Shown here piece by piece: positions 26,501-34,757 of a stretch of DNA of 64,000 nucleotides (its first letter is position 1; every line of letters begins with the position of its first letter). The DNA is from Calothrix sp. PCC 7716 (GTDB taxonomy: Bacteria; Cyanobacteriota; Cyanobacteriia; Cyanobacteriales; Nostocaceae). The translations under genes were made by a program, and so were the position numbers. Location: NCBI RefSeq assembly GCF_019977735.1, contig NZ_AP025018.1, positions 186,001-250,000 of the forward strand. The letters are read 5' to 3'. Below the pieces are notes generated by a model, which saw nothing but the letters and a program-made list of their open reading frames with translations, was not told the DNA's origin and searched no databases.

Positions 26501-29136
26501 TTGCGGGTTTACCAGGTGAGGTAAATGCTTTCTATCAAGAGGGACGGAAGCTTTACATCGAGAAGATGGATGGTGTAATTGATAACGTCGTCGGCATCAT
26601 TAGTAAAGGGTTAACCCAAGCAAAAGCGCGAATTGCCGAAGGTAAACAGCAAGTTCAAGAATATGTAGCTCAATTACCACAAGACCTGCAAGCATTTGGT
26701 CAGGAAACAGCAGCAAGCATTGAGAGCAAGTTTGAGGAATTACAACAGAGTGTTGACAGTAAGCAAGATGAATTAATTGATACCTTGTCGCAAAAATATC
26801 AGGAGAACCTGAAAGCTGTAGATGACCGCATTGAGGAAATGAAAGCAGAAAATCGCGGTTTCTTCCAAAAAGCATTCGATTTTATCGTCGGAGTTGTCAA
26901 GACGATTATCGAAATGACAAAATTACTGCTTTCGATACTAGCGCGCGCTGCTAGTGTAATTGGAAAAATCATCACCAACCCAGTTGGTTTCCTGAGCAAT
27001 TTAGTCCAGGCAGTCAAACAAGGCTTCATGAACTTTATGAAGAACATCGGGAAGCACCTTGAACAGGGGCTAATCGGTTGGCTGACTGGTACTATGGCAG
27101 AAAGTGGTATCCAAATGCCAGAAAGCTTAGACCTCAAAGGCATTTTTAGTTTATCAATGCAGCTTTTAGGCTTTACCTATGAGGCAATTCGCGGACGAGT
27201 AGCGGAACGACTAGGAGAAGAAAAGGTCAGCTACCTCGAACAAAACGTTGAGATGTTTAAAACCTTGTCAAGCCAAGGTGTGATTGGTTTGTGGGAGTTT
27301 ATTAAGGAACAAGTTGGTGACCTCAATACATTGATACTTGAACCAATCAAAAACTATATTATTCAAACCGTAATCGTCGCCGGGATAGAGTGGATTATAA
27401 GTCTCCTCAACCCAGCTTCGGCATTCATCAAAGCATGTAAAGCAATTTACGAAATCGTCAAGTTCTTTATCGAGCGCGCGCAGCAAATTGCGGATTTAAT
27501 TAACGCAATTCTTGATTCGATAGTCGCAATTGCCAACGGTTCAATTGACCAAGCCGTTAAAGGAGTTGAAAATGCCCTCGCCAAGTCGATACCAGTAGTT
27601 ATCAGTTTCCTCGCAAGCCTTTTAGGCTTAGGTGGAATAGCCGGAAAGATTCAATCAATTTTCCAAAAACTGCGCCGACCAATGGAAAAAGCTGTTGATT
27701 GGGTGATTGACAAGGGTAGTCAAGCTGCCAATAAAGTTGGTGATAAAGCTGGTAATAAAGGTAAGAATAACAAGGCAGGCAAAAAAGGAGGCGGCGCGAA
27801 AGATTCGGCTAATGATAAGGGAAGTTCAGACCAGAAATTTGTAGATAAAAACAACGAAACTGCTAAGGACAAGCCTAAAGAAACAACCAACAGAAACGTT
27901 GACCAGCCTGGGCTTGATAAAGGTAAAAGCAATGATACTGCTAAGGACAAGTCTACAGAAACAACCAGAAACGTTGACCAGCCTGGGCTTGATAAAGATA
28001 AAGTTAAGGATAACAAGGTAGGCGCCGCTAAAGATTCGGCTAATGATAAAAAGGAGAATTCAGACCAGAAATTAAAAGATAAGAAAACGGCAGAAGGCAA
28101 GTCTGGCAAGGCAAACGATAAAGGAAAGGATAAACAGGAAGCAAATAAAGATCGCAGTAGTCAAAAAGATACAACGAAAGATAAGCAATCTGAGAAAGAC
28201 AAAAAGAAAGATTTAGCTGCTGCTGAGAAAGAATTGCAAAAAATTATTTCCAAATCTGAAAATACAAAAGAAGTCGAACGACATTTTCCTGCTCTTAAGA
28301 AAAAACATCGACTCAAAAAGCTTGAGTGGGACAAGTTGGGAACACCCTCAGCTGCAGTAATTATGGAAATAAACCCAAAAGCCGTAATTTCTCTTGTTGA
28401 TAAAAAATTAGTACTTCAGGAACAAGTAGGAAAAGCTAGTATAAAATCTAAACAAGAGGTTACTTTTGAAACAGGTAATATTGACGGTCAATTGGTTGGA
28501 AAGAAGATGGAAGCTACTAAATTAGGTTGGAATCATCCACAAGGTGCCAGCCCACTTGGGGGCGCCCTTAATATATTAATGAAAAAGTTACTTACTGAAC
28601 AGAAGGGTTCAAGTAATACTAAAACATATGTAAAAGGACACTTACTAAACGATAGTCTTGGTGGTCCTGGAAGCGCACAAAATCTTTATCCTATAACTGG
28701 TGACGCAAACAACAAACACGAACGACAAGTTGAAAGTATAGTTAAAAATTGGGTTAATAAAGAAGGCTATTGGGTTTATTACAAAGTTGAAGTTGTAAAC
28801 GAAGATTTTTCTCTTAAGAGTAATAAATTGGAAGAAAATTTTGTGAAGGCTGATTTTGCTTGTGAAGCAGCTAAACTAGATGCTGATGGGAAAAAATCAT
28901 TTATAGGTGCTATTAAAACAACTATAAATTCCGAATCAGGGACAAAATCACAGCCGAAACAAGGCAAAATAGATAATAAAGACTTTAGTGATAAACCTGG
29001 AGAAAAAGATTCTACCTTTGATAAAAATAAAGTAGAGCTTTCTCCGAATGCAAATAGAAAAAGAAAGAGAAAAGATGAAACAGCAGAGACAGAAGATAAA
29101 ACAGCAGAGCCTGAGACCAAAAAAGCGAGACGATAA
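23521..29136 (+). CDS. DUF4157 eCIS polymorphic toxin with C-terminal endonuclease-like domain
   Basis: An 1871-residue protein. ATG 23521 is chosen (AGGAG just upstream); the frame is open further 5' from a TTG. Order: shared leader with PTRGFGLE and ISMRPQAKLTVNKPGD (about 24-75); seven 26-residue repeats (about 113-296); a DUF4157 eCIS core domain (about 318-415) with the metallopeptidase-like HELTH (His396-His400); a long disordered Lys/Glu/Pro region (about 420-840); a helical region with hydrophobic stretches (about 1115-1400) of a type found in many DUF4157 toxins; a second Lys-rich linker; and a C-terminal domain (about 1650-1810) with KGHLLNDSLGGPG, NLYPITGDAN and H-E-x-x-V, which resembles GH...N nonspecific endonucleases (His1707). 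A SUKH-like gene follows after 14 bp. Confidence 0.85.
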   Translation: MRERVGKGKKDTANSFSISTLKQPTRGFGLESSHVMPKAASEQQAAKKTPSQGFDFNRISMRPQAKLTVNKPGDVYEQEADKVAQQVMQRMSNPAGSQKLQRQSAQQQEEEEKLQTKSLANSITPLQREAMPEEDEQQKLQTKSLANSITPLQREAVPEEDEQQKLQTKSLASSITSLQREAMPEEDEQEKVQTKSLANSITPLQREAAPEEDEQEKVQTKSLANSITPLQREAMPEEEEQEKLQTKSLANSITPLQREAMPEEEEQEKEKLQTKSLANSITPLQREAVPEEEEQAQMKPMVQRKSGETGTAPASDVESSIKGARGGGQPMGDEIRQPMEQAFGTDFSGVKIHTDSRSHDLNQSVQARAFTTGNDIFFRQGEYSPGSNGGKELLAHELTHVVQQNGGGAVQKKSVSTIARKENKVQAKASPTSSSKKAPVSNPTSVNNPKDNQKKTEPDKQEQKENPDAKANVEKGEQGKSSEKKGGLTAPPPNGNGNGAATDASPGGSGAGASGNPSENKNGKDEQKQQSTDLKKDSPEGASGQAPEKSAKNEENPQKQAEGDKQEQKPTDSKAGAEKGASEDKSGPEGAGGEVVGTVAGVMAGVPAAQGDVSTGVPGAQGNVSTSGSKTDATSTTGGGEKAPASAEEDPEFQAVVNTTKEVAETQKEHEPSESKAKEAQDAAVPPGNEVDSKAQANQVGEMEQAETPAFDAAGFKAKLMERIADMAPKNLKEADNFKDNNKLDSVKGDLSGKVEEEQKSSQGQLEEKTKEKPDTSGIEAKQVTPLPQNEPGKAPSEIGAEKAAPKPKGESEVEAPLQEDSKKLDDKMSENNITEEQLKNSNEPEFQQAVAAKKESQDNATQAPQQYRNSEQQIISNAQATAETTAQQHLEGMHDVRTQHLNEVSDKQVGGKGKDEEARTKVAGDINQIYEKTKTEVEKTLGDLDGQVQQAFDAGAAEAKKAFEDDVSKRMSDYKKKRYGGMWGWTKWIRDQFAGLPGEVNAFYQEGRKLYIEKMDGVIDNVVGIISKGLTQAKARIAEGKQQVQEYVAQLPQDLQAFGQETAASIESKFEELQQSVDSKQDELIDTLSQKYQENLKAVDDRIEEMKAENRGFFQKAFDFIVGVVKTIIEMTKLLLSILARAASVIGKIITNPVGFLSNLVQAVKQGFMNFMKNIGKHLEQGLIGWLTGTMAESGIQMPESLDLKGIFSLSMQLLGFTYEAIRGRVAERLGEEKVSYLEQNVEMFKTLSSQGVIGLWEFIKEQVGDLNTLILEPIKNYIIQTVIVAGIEWIISLLNPASAFIKACKAIYEIVKFFIERAQQIADLINAILDSIVAIANGSIDQAVKGVENALAKSIPVVISFLASLLGLGGIAGKIQSIFQKLRRPMEKAVDWVIDKGSQAANKVGDKAGNKGKNNKAGKKGGGAKDSANDKGSSDQKFVDKNNETAKDKPKETTNRNVDQPGLDKGKSNDTAKDKSTETTRNVDQPGLDKDKVKDNKVGAAKDSANDKKENSDQKLKDKKTAEGKSGKANDKGKDKQEANKDRSSQKDTTKDKQSEKDKKKDLAAAEKELQKIISKSENTKEVERHFPALKKKHRLKKLEWDKLGTPSAAVIMEINPKAVISLVDKKLVLQEQVGKASIKSKQEVTFETGNIDGQLVGKKMEATKLGWNHPQGASPLGGALNILMKKLLTEQKGSSNTKTYVKGHLLNDSLGGPGSAQNLYPITGDANNKHERQVESIVKNWVNKEGYWVYYKVEVVNEDFSLKSNKLEENFVKADFACEAAKLDADGKKSFIGAIKTTINSESGTKSQPKQGKIDNKDFSDKPGEKDSTFDKNKVELSPNANRKRKRKDETAETEDKTAEPETKKARR
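23857..24408 (+). repeat. Seven 78-bp coding repeats (26 residues each)
   Basis: Copies start at 23857, 23935, 24013, 24091, 24169, 24247 and about 24331. Each encodes KLQTKSLANSITPLQREA followed by an acidic PEE(D/E)EQ(Q/E) tail; one has a two-codon (Lys-Glu) insertion. The region precedes the DUF4157 domain. Both strands stay open in other frames only because of the repeat periodicity. Confidence 0.95.
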
Positions 29137-29150
29137 ATTGAATATAGCTT

Positions 29151-29795
29151 ATGAACCACCAAAGTATCTTACAAAAGTTTCATTCGATGATAGATTCTCT
29201 CAGGAGCAATCGAGCTATCAATATCGATACCGATATGTACGAATTTAATCCTCCTGCAACAGACGAAGAATTAAATGCAGCCCGAAGCAAGTTCAACCTT
29301 ACTCCTGCAATGATTAATTTTTATAGCGAGGCAAATGGTTTTAATATTTACTGGGAAAGAGTGGAGCAAGTAGAGATTTATGAAGGAGGATATGCGGCTG
29401 GATACATTAATATTTTGCCTGTTCAAGAAGTTTTTAAAGACTGGAAAAATATTATTTATTTTAGTGAAGATGACCCTTGTAAACCTTTACACCCCATAGA
29501 TTTTTTCATTGGCAATGCTTGTGCAGCCCTTTATTTAGATGGTTCAGATAACCCAGAAGTCTATTACTATTATCGTGGTGAAAAAATGAGACCACTAGGT
29601 GTAGATTTTGAAGGATATTTAAAACTGTTACTGAAATCACGTGGCTTTTGGTATTGGCATCTAGCGATTGCGGGCCCTGAGCATATTAATCCTGCCGAAC
29701 CTATGTCAGTTGAAGAAAAAAACTTTAGAGAAATTATGCCGCAACTTTTTCCAGATTTTAGTGCGTCAGACTTTAAACGCTTGAATCATGAATAA
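29151..29795 (+). CDS. SUKH (SMI1/KNR4)-family immunity protein candidate
   Basis: A 214-residue protein. Residues about 30-160 show the SUKH pattern: PPATDEELNAARSKFNLTPAMINFY (the 'P-xx-I/L-xx-F-E' helix region), an aromatic ANGFNIYW turn, and an IYFSEDD...FFIGNACAALYLD strand-rich core. SUKH proteins are the commonest immunity proteins paired with nuclease-type polymorphic toxins. The gene lies 14 bp after the DUF4157-nuclease gene, the expected position for its neutraliser. If correct, the toxin is dangerous to the producer's own cytoplasm before loading. No clear Shine-Dalgarno is seen, suggesting translational coupling. Confidence 0.75.
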   Translation: MNHQSILQKFHSMIDSLRSNRAINIDTDMYEFNPPATDEELNAARSKFNLTPAMINFYSEANGFNIYWERVEQVEIYEGGYAAGYINILPVQEVFKDWKNIIYFSEDDPCKPLHPIDFFIGNACAALYLDGSDNPEVYYYYRGEKMRPLGVDFEGYLKLLLKSRGFWYWHLAIAGPEHINPAEPMSVEEKNFREIMPQLFPDFSASDFKRLNHE

Positions 29796-29818
29796 AGTCC
29801 TTAAATAACTAATTTTGC

Positions 29819-30949
29819 ATGACTACAAAGATTGAAAACTCTGCACTAGCCACTGAATTAACTCTACACGACGACTCCCAAACCCCTTTAACCCTTCGCG
29901 CGCTAGCCCTAACCCTAACCAAACAAGACGACCAACTTATCGAATGTCGTCTCACCTTTTGTGTCAACTCACAACTTTATAAACGCATTGACACAGGCGC
30001 CTTATTCAATCTTAAACCAGATGTCCGCAATCTATGTACAGAAAAATTCCTGCCCAAACATGACATTACAATCGAAACTAGCCTCAAACCCGATTTACTA
30101 CCGTACCTAGCAAAACACGGCGCCAATATTGACGAGGCTGCAAGCTATGTTTTAAATTTAAACCAAGACCAACCCGACAATCCACTTCTATCCACCGAAA
30201 GTTGGTTAGGGTTATCTGTTATACAACAGCAGGAGTCAGGCGAAATTGGCTACCGTACTTTTTGGTCTTATATAAATCCAGAAGATATTGCCCAAGCAAC
30301 AACTTCTGGGGAAGGAATTAGCAGTGCAATAGTTAACTTTTTTAAAGATTGGACTACAGCACATCTATCTGCTAAAACCCAGAAAGGCGCCGACGAAATG
30401 CTTACGGGGATAAGTAATTTCTTAACAGAACTAGCTGATATTAATATAGAGAAAATGAGTGAGGAAATAGAGACAATTACCCCACCCTCCTCAACAAGTG
30501 GGCAAATATTTGAGGAAATGGTCAATTTCTTCACAGCAGACAATTGGCCCTTTCTTCAACTTCAAGGACAACCCGCGTTACAAATAGCTTTTCAAGGCGA
30601 AAACGGTACATGGACTTGTTATGCTAGGGCAAGGGCAGAACAACAGCAATTCCTATTTTACTCAGTTTGCCCAGTTAAGGCGCCTGAAGATAAGCTGTTG
30701 TCAGTAGCAGAGTTCTTAACTAGAGCGAATCTTGGCTTGGCAATTGGTAATTTTGAGCTAGACTTCAACGACGGGGAAATTAGCTACAAAACCAGTATTG
30801 ATATAGAGGGTGACAAACTATCCTCAGCACTTATCAAAAACTTGGTTTATGCCAACGTCAGGATGATGGACGAATATATACCCGGAATTATGTCTGTCAT
30901 TTATGGTAATTTATCGCCAGAAGAAGCGATTACTCAAATCGACTCATAA
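29819..30949 (+). CDS. YbjN-domain protein, possible effector chaperone
   Basis: A 376-residue protein. Its N-terminal half (about 1-215) I do not recognise; it is beta-rich (TLRALALTLTKQDDQLIECRLTF) followed by an amphipathic helix. The C-terminal part (about 228-370) matches YbjN-domain proteins, which share the fold of type III secretion chaperones: FFTADNWPFLQLQGQPAL, WTCYARARAEQQQFLFY and LTRANLGLAIGNFELDF are typical. As the last gene of the cargo cassette (23 bp after the SUKH gene), it may keep an effector soluble or target it to the particle. That role is inference. Confidence 0.65.
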   Translation: MTTKIENSALATELTLHDDSQTPLTLRALALTLTKQDDQLIECRLTFCVNSQLYKRIDTGALFNLKPDVRNLCTEKFLPKHDITIETSLKPDLLPYLAKHGANIDEAASYVLNLNQDQPDNPLLSTESWLGLSVIQQQESGEIGYRTFWSYINPEDIAQATTSGEGISSAIVNFFKDWTTAHLSAKTQKGADEMLTGISNFLTELADINIEKMSEEIETITPPSSTSGQIFEEMVNFFTADNWPFLQLQGQPALQIAFQGENGTWTCYARARAEQQQFLFYSVCPVKAPEDKLLSVAEFLTRANLGLAIGNFELDFNDGEISYKTSIDIEGDKLSSALIKNLVYANVRMMDEYIPGIMSVIYGNLSPEEAITQIDS

Positions 30950-30962
30950 TCAAAATTATCTT

Positions 30963-31003
30963 TTGGTAATTTTGAACTAGACTTTAACGACGGGGAAATA
31001 TAG
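30963..31003 (+). pseudogene. Duplicated fragment of the YbjN gene
   Basis: About 37 bp beginning TTGGTAATTTTGAACTAGAC repeat positions 30744-30780 inside the upstream gene with only two mismatches (coding NFELDFNDGE). It lies 13 bp after the stop codon and is not part of an intact gene, so it looks like the scar of a tandem duplication that later decayed. With the stop-codon region it also makes a 9-bp hairpin (TCAAAATTA/TAATTTTGA). Confidence 0.65.
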
Positions 31004-31153
31004 CACTAAGAACCAGGATAGTTTTGAATATGAGGGTTATTGTTTTAAGCGTGCGGGTGTATAGGACGTGAAATAGCTTGGCAAGTAACCAAGATAAAAA
31101 AATAACGCAATATAAAATTATTTTAACCTTATAATGCAGTTCAGGGGTGCGAC

Positions 31154-31546
31154 TTAATGGGGGGTAAACTGTAATGCCTGATATATAGCTTCAGGATTTG
31201 CAGCAATAACCTTAAGGTAAGCCTTTGCGGTCTGATCTGGCTCGCTGCGTCCTTGCTCCCAGTCCCGCAACGTGCCGAGCGGAATATGGTAACGCGCTGC
31301 AAATTCTTCCTGTGTCAATTGCAACGCGCGGCGTATGGTTTTAACGCGGGGAACACGTTTGGCATTGCGTAACTCGGCTTCTGTCATCGGACGAGCATCA
31401 GGGTCTGCTTGAGCTGCCGTGTGAATTTCTTCTTCGGTCATGTGACGTATAGGCTCATCAGGAAAGGGGCTTTCGCTACCGTCAGGTAATACCTCAACCA
31501 CCGTCCCATCCTTGTGCATTCTCGCGGTAATAATCGTTTCGTTCAT
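31154..31546 (-). CDS. XRE-type HTH antitoxin paired with BrnT
   Basis: A 130-residue protein. The C-terminal half has a clear XRE-type helix-turn-helix (IRRALQLTQEEFAARYHIPLGTLRDWEQGRSEPDQTA split over its helices, about 70-105). The N-terminal half carries acidic T-E-E-E/M-T-E-A-E segments suited to toxin binding. It overlaps the BrnT gene by 53 bp on the same strand, with the toxin first, the usual order for BrnT systems. It should neutralise BrnT and repress the operon. Confidence 0.85.
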   Translation of the reverse strand: MNETIITARMHKDGTVVEVLPDGSESPFPDEPIRHMTEEEIHTAAQADPDARPMTEAELRNAKRVPRVKTIRRALQLTQEEFAARYHIPLGTLRDWEQGRSEPDQTAKAYLKVIAANPEAIYQALQFTPH

Positions 31547-31799
31547 GCTTTTCCGCCTTTCTGGCTGATATTAAACGGATACGCTCTCCCCGTTCGGTAT
31601 AGGTTATATGAAGCAATACCCCGTCACACATACCAATCAGGTTAATACGCTCTTCTCCATAATTTTCACGCTCATCAAAGCGCTCTATGGCAAAGGGGTC
31701 GTTAAATGCTTTGATTGCCTGAGAAAAACTGACACCATGCTTTTGCCGATTGGCAATGGCTTTGTTATTATCCCATTCAAAGTTATCTGCATCATTCAT
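31494..31799 (-). CDS. brnT: BrnT-family toxin
   Basis: A 101-residue protein from ATG 31799 (MNDADNFEWDNNKA). It matches the BrnT ribonuclease toxin family: FEWDNNKAIANRQKHGVSFSQAIKAF, the ERINLIGM strand, and ITYTERGERIRLISARKAEKHER with the conserved Arg/Glu cluster. BrnT folds like RelE and cleaves RNA. The frame is open upstream to 31949, but that extension is not BrnT-like. The pair lies between the cargo block and the P450 within the injection-system locus and may stabilise it. Confidence 0.9.
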   Translation of the reverse strand: MNDADNFEWDNNKAIANRQKHGVSFSQAIKAFNDPFAIERFDERENYGEERINLIGMCDGVLLHITYTERGERIRLISARKAEKHERNDYYRENAQGWDGG

Positions 31800-32131
31800 A
31801 ATATACGGGATAGCAGTAGTTTTGTCAATCAAAGGCAGGTTAGTGGCGCCTTCAAAATTGATATTCAATGCTATAAAAGGCTTGTATCCAAAGAACGGCA
31901 GGCAGAACCGTGCGCCGAACAACACCTTAAATATACTGATAAAATGCACAGTATAGTTTATTTGTTCTAATTAGAGGTGCCGGAAACGTTAACATAAAAC
32001 TAACAGTAATAATTTGGTCGTTAAACCCCAAGCTAAACTCACACACGAAAACGTGTCAGCCAACCAGGTCGTTGCCTCTACTGTTAAATATTTCCTATTT
32101 ATTAACTCATTAGTCCTAACGCGCTACAATT
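31800..32131. other. 332-bp intergenic region
   Basis: It separates BrnT from the P450 gene end. Small open frames on both strands here have no recognisable motif. A hairpin ACACG-AAAA-CGTGT lies near 32042-32056 and could terminate P450 transcription on the minus strand. No promoter is evident. Confidence 0.4.
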
Positions 32132-33463
32132 CTATGGATTCAACCGACTAAATTTAATTTTCAAACCATCATGAGGATGCGGTGTAGGTACTGTAATCAT
32201 GTTGAGATTTTGCTTTGGTAAAAGTTCCCAATCATAGTTCCTAACTAAAAGTGCTGCAAAAAGTTTCATTTCTAACTTAGCAAATTCCTTACCGATACAC
32301 TCGCGCACACCACCACCGAATGGAATATAAACAAAGGGTTTCGATTTATCTTCAGAGCGAGAAGGTGCAAAACGTTCTGGGTCAAATTCTGCTGGCTCAG
32401 TATATACGCTGCTATCTTTATGTGTATTATTTACTTGGTATAATACGGATACACCTTCAGGAATAAAGTAACCATTAAATTCAAAGGATTTAATTGCTTT
32501 TCGGAAACCACCACCAACAGGAGGAATTAAGCGCAAAGCTTCTTTCATAACTTGGTCTAAGTAAGTCATTTGCTTGAGATTATCTAAAGTTAATGGTTCT
32601 GAAAATCCCAATTGCTGCTGTTCATTACGTACTGCTGCCATAACTTTAGGATGCTGTGCTAGACAAAGACACATTGAAGCAATTGCCGATGTTAAAGTTT
32701 CATGTCCAGCAAATAATAAAGTCAATATTTGGTCTTTAATTTCTTCTACCGGAAGGCTATTACCATTCTCATCTTTAGCTTGTAATAACATTCCTAAAGC
32801 ATCACTATTTGAAGCAGGTTGTTGTTGACGCTGTAAAACAATTTCTTCAATTTGCTTGAGTAACAATTTGCGACAACGTAATGCTTTACCAAAATTTGTC
32901 CAAGGTAAAGGTAGGGGAATAGTAAATAAACCTCCTACCCATTGTTCAAAAAGTTCTACAAAATTACCATTGCTTCCTGCATCTATTCCTACAAATAATT
33001 TACAGGCTACATCAAAGGTATATTTTCTAATTTCTGGATACCAAGTTAATGTACCCATGTTTTCCCATTTGTTCAAATAACTACGAAGAATCTCCTCCAT
33101 TGTAGAAGTATATTCCGCTAAAGCTCTTGGCTGAAATGCTTCTGCGAGAATCTTACGTCGATTTTGATGCGTGCTACCTGCTTGTACCGATAAAGAAGCT
33201 GGGCCTAATAAAATCTTAGTACTAGGTGGCCATTGATTAGTAAAATATTTATTATCATTTGTAAACAGAACACGGTTAGCTTCCGAACCAGTGATAATTA
33301 TTGTCGGACTTCCAAAAATATGGGTTTTAAACAGAGAACCATACTTTTTATATCGTTTATCTGTAAAATTTGAATCTCGTAAAAAGCTGATTGTTTCGCC
33401 AATTATGGGTAAACCATAGTTTCCAGGAGGTAAGGGTAGTGTTTTGGGATTAGTAGTTGTCAT
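32132..33463 (-). CDS. Cytochrome P450, CYP120-like
   Basis: A 443-residue soluble P450 from ATG 33463 (MTTTNPKTLPLPPGNYGLPIIGE). Visible motifs: the I-helix oxygen-activation sequence FAGHETLTSA, the ExxR of the K helix in KEALRLIPP, the PERF-type region PERFAPSR, and the heme loop FGGGVRECIGKE with the thiolate cysteine. Together with the Pro-rich hinge, these resemble CYP120/CYP26-type enzymes, which oxidise retinoids or carotenoid-derived chains. The native substrate is not known. It is co-directional with the baseplate block 70 bp upstream, but a palindrome separates them, so shared function is doubtful. Confidence 0.92.
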   Translation of the reverse strand: MTTTNPKTLPLPPGNYGLPIIGETISFLRDSNFTDKRYKKYGSLFKTHIFGSPTIIITGSEANRVLFTNDNKYFTNQWPPSTKILLGPASLSVQAGSTHQNRRKILAEAFQPRALAEYTSTMEEILRSYLNKWENMGTLTWYPEIRKYTFDVACKLFVGIDAGSNGNFVELFEQWVGGLFTIPLPLPWTNFGKALRCRKLLLKQIEEIVLQRQQQPASNSDALGMLLQAKDENGNSLPVEEIKDQILTLLFAGHETLTSAIASMCLCLAQHPKVMAAVRNEQQQLGFSEPLTLDNLKQMTYLDQVMKEALRLIPPVGGGFRKAIKSFEFNGYFIPEGVSVLYQVNNTHKDSSVYTEPAEFDPERFAPSRSEDKSKPFVYIPFGGGVRECIGKEFAKLEMKLFAALLVRNYDWELLPKQNLNMITVPTPHPHDGLKIKFSRLNP

Positions 33464-33505
33464 AAAATCGTTAAGTAAATTATACAATCTTAACATAACC
33501 TACTT

Positions 33506-33520
33506 AGAAACCAGGTTTCT
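33506..33520. repeat. AGAAACCAGGTTTCT palindrome
   Basis: Single 15-bp copy of the same palindrome that makes up the 1561-1860 array, sitting between the P450 start and the end of the DUF4159 gene. Confidence 0.8.
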
Positions 33521-33532
33521 GTTTGAACGGTG

Positions 33533-34735
33533 CTACCACTTGCCAGAATCGTCTTCTTGTTGTAGCCCAATTAACTGGCGCCGTTTCCAAGCATAATAGA
33601 GAATATTGATACCTAACTCTTGGGCAGTACGAATTGCTAGTCTAGGCAAAGTTAGCTCTTTATCTAATCCCCAAGCGGATGCTAAATCACCAGTAATTAA
33701 AATAATTCCTCCCGCAGTTGCTATTTCCACTGGTCGCTGATTAACTATTGGTAAAGCAGCAAACAAAAAAGGTTGGACTCTTAAAGGATGGTCGCGTCGT
33801 AATTCTGTTAAAGGTTTTAAAGGGTTTTTTAACTGTTCGGCTAAAGAATAAGTACTTTCTATTAAAGCAGTTGCATCTCTAGGTGCATCCACTAAAAGTA
33901 CTCCACCTGAATTAAGATATTTACTTAAAGATTCTAAGTCAAGTTTGTTAAAAGATAATGCTTCTTGACCAGTTAAATACAGTAAATCATATTCTTGAAT
34001 ACTTTTTTCTGTTAATGTCACTTGTCCAGCTTCTTCAGTACCTTGTAAATAAGAGTACAAAGGCTCAATAGATTGTAATAAATAAGATAAATTAAAGAAA
34101 TTACGGTCGCATCCAGAATCACTATGAGTTACCTGTGCTAGTTTAACAATAGCTTGAGGTCGAGCTTGTGCTTGGCGCCGAAAACGTAAATTTATATTAT
34201 TATAACCAGGAAAAAACGCATCTGCTGGTTGAGTAACATCTTTTTTTCCTGGCTCCAAAAGAATACGACAAATTTCTATTTCCGAAATCTCTAGTGTTGA
34301 ATTTCTTTGGTCAAATCGATAAGTTTCACGAACAGTATCTCTAGAATCGCGCGCACGTAAATCTTCGGGGTCAATATAACTAACAGTTAAATAGACCATA
34401 AGCGGCTCACTAGTAGCAACTTCTAAATCAACCGGAAAATCATAAGGTGTAGGCACAACAATTAAATTACCAGCCAAATCAATCGCAATACCGGGCTGAA
34501 TTTGCACCCAGCGTCCATCTCTATACTTAGCCTCAACTTTACTTGGCGCCGGAATATCTCGCACACCCAAACCGCAAACAATACCCGGTTGATTTAAACA
34601 TTGATAATGAGTGTTCTGCCGCACACGATGGTAATTATGTGCTTGGCGCCAGCGTTCAGCATTTATTAGTAACCCATCAGAAGCCTGTAAACGTTCAAAA
34701 GGTTGAATTGGTGGTGGTGGAAAAGGATGTGACAT
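33533..34735 (-). CDS. eCIS-associated DUF4159 domain protein
   Basis: A 400-residue protein, last gene of the minus-strand baseplate block. The N-terminal half (about 10-190) is strand-rich, beginning PFERLQASDGLLINAERWRQAHNYH. The C-terminal half (about 230-385) matches DUF4159: YDLLYLTGQEALSF, LNSGGVLLVDAPRD, then LITGDLASAWG. DUF4159 has a Rossmann/ThuA-like fold of unknown activity. Its tight placement 22 bp after the tail protein I-like gene suggests a structural or assembly role in this injection system. No signal peptide or membrane segment is seen. Confidence 0.7.
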   Translation of the reverse strand: MSHPFPPPPIQPFERLQASDGLLINAERWRQAHNYHRVRQNTHYQCLNQPGIVCGLGVRDIPAPSKVEAKYRDGRWVQIQPGIAIDLAGNLIVVPTPYDFPVDLEVATSEPLMVYLTVSYIDPEDLRARDSRDTVRETYRFDQRNSTLEISEIEICRILLEPGKKDVTQPADAFFPGYNNINLRFRRQAQARPQAIVKLAQVTHSDSGCDRNFFNLSYLLQSIEPLYSYLQGTEEAGQVTLTEKSIQEYDLLYLTGQEALSFNKLDLESLSKYLNSGGVLLVDAPRDATALIESTYSLAEQLKNPLKPLTELRRDHPLRVQPFLFAALPIVNQRPVEIATAGGIILITGDLASAWGLDKELTLPRLAIRTAQELGINILYYAWKRRQLIGLQQEDDSGKW

Positions 34736-34757
34736 AATAAATTGTGTCTTTACAAAA

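Noticed and set aside
31608-31970. Plus-strand small open frames across BrnT
   Set aside because: They are antisense to a clear BrnT gene and contain no motif.
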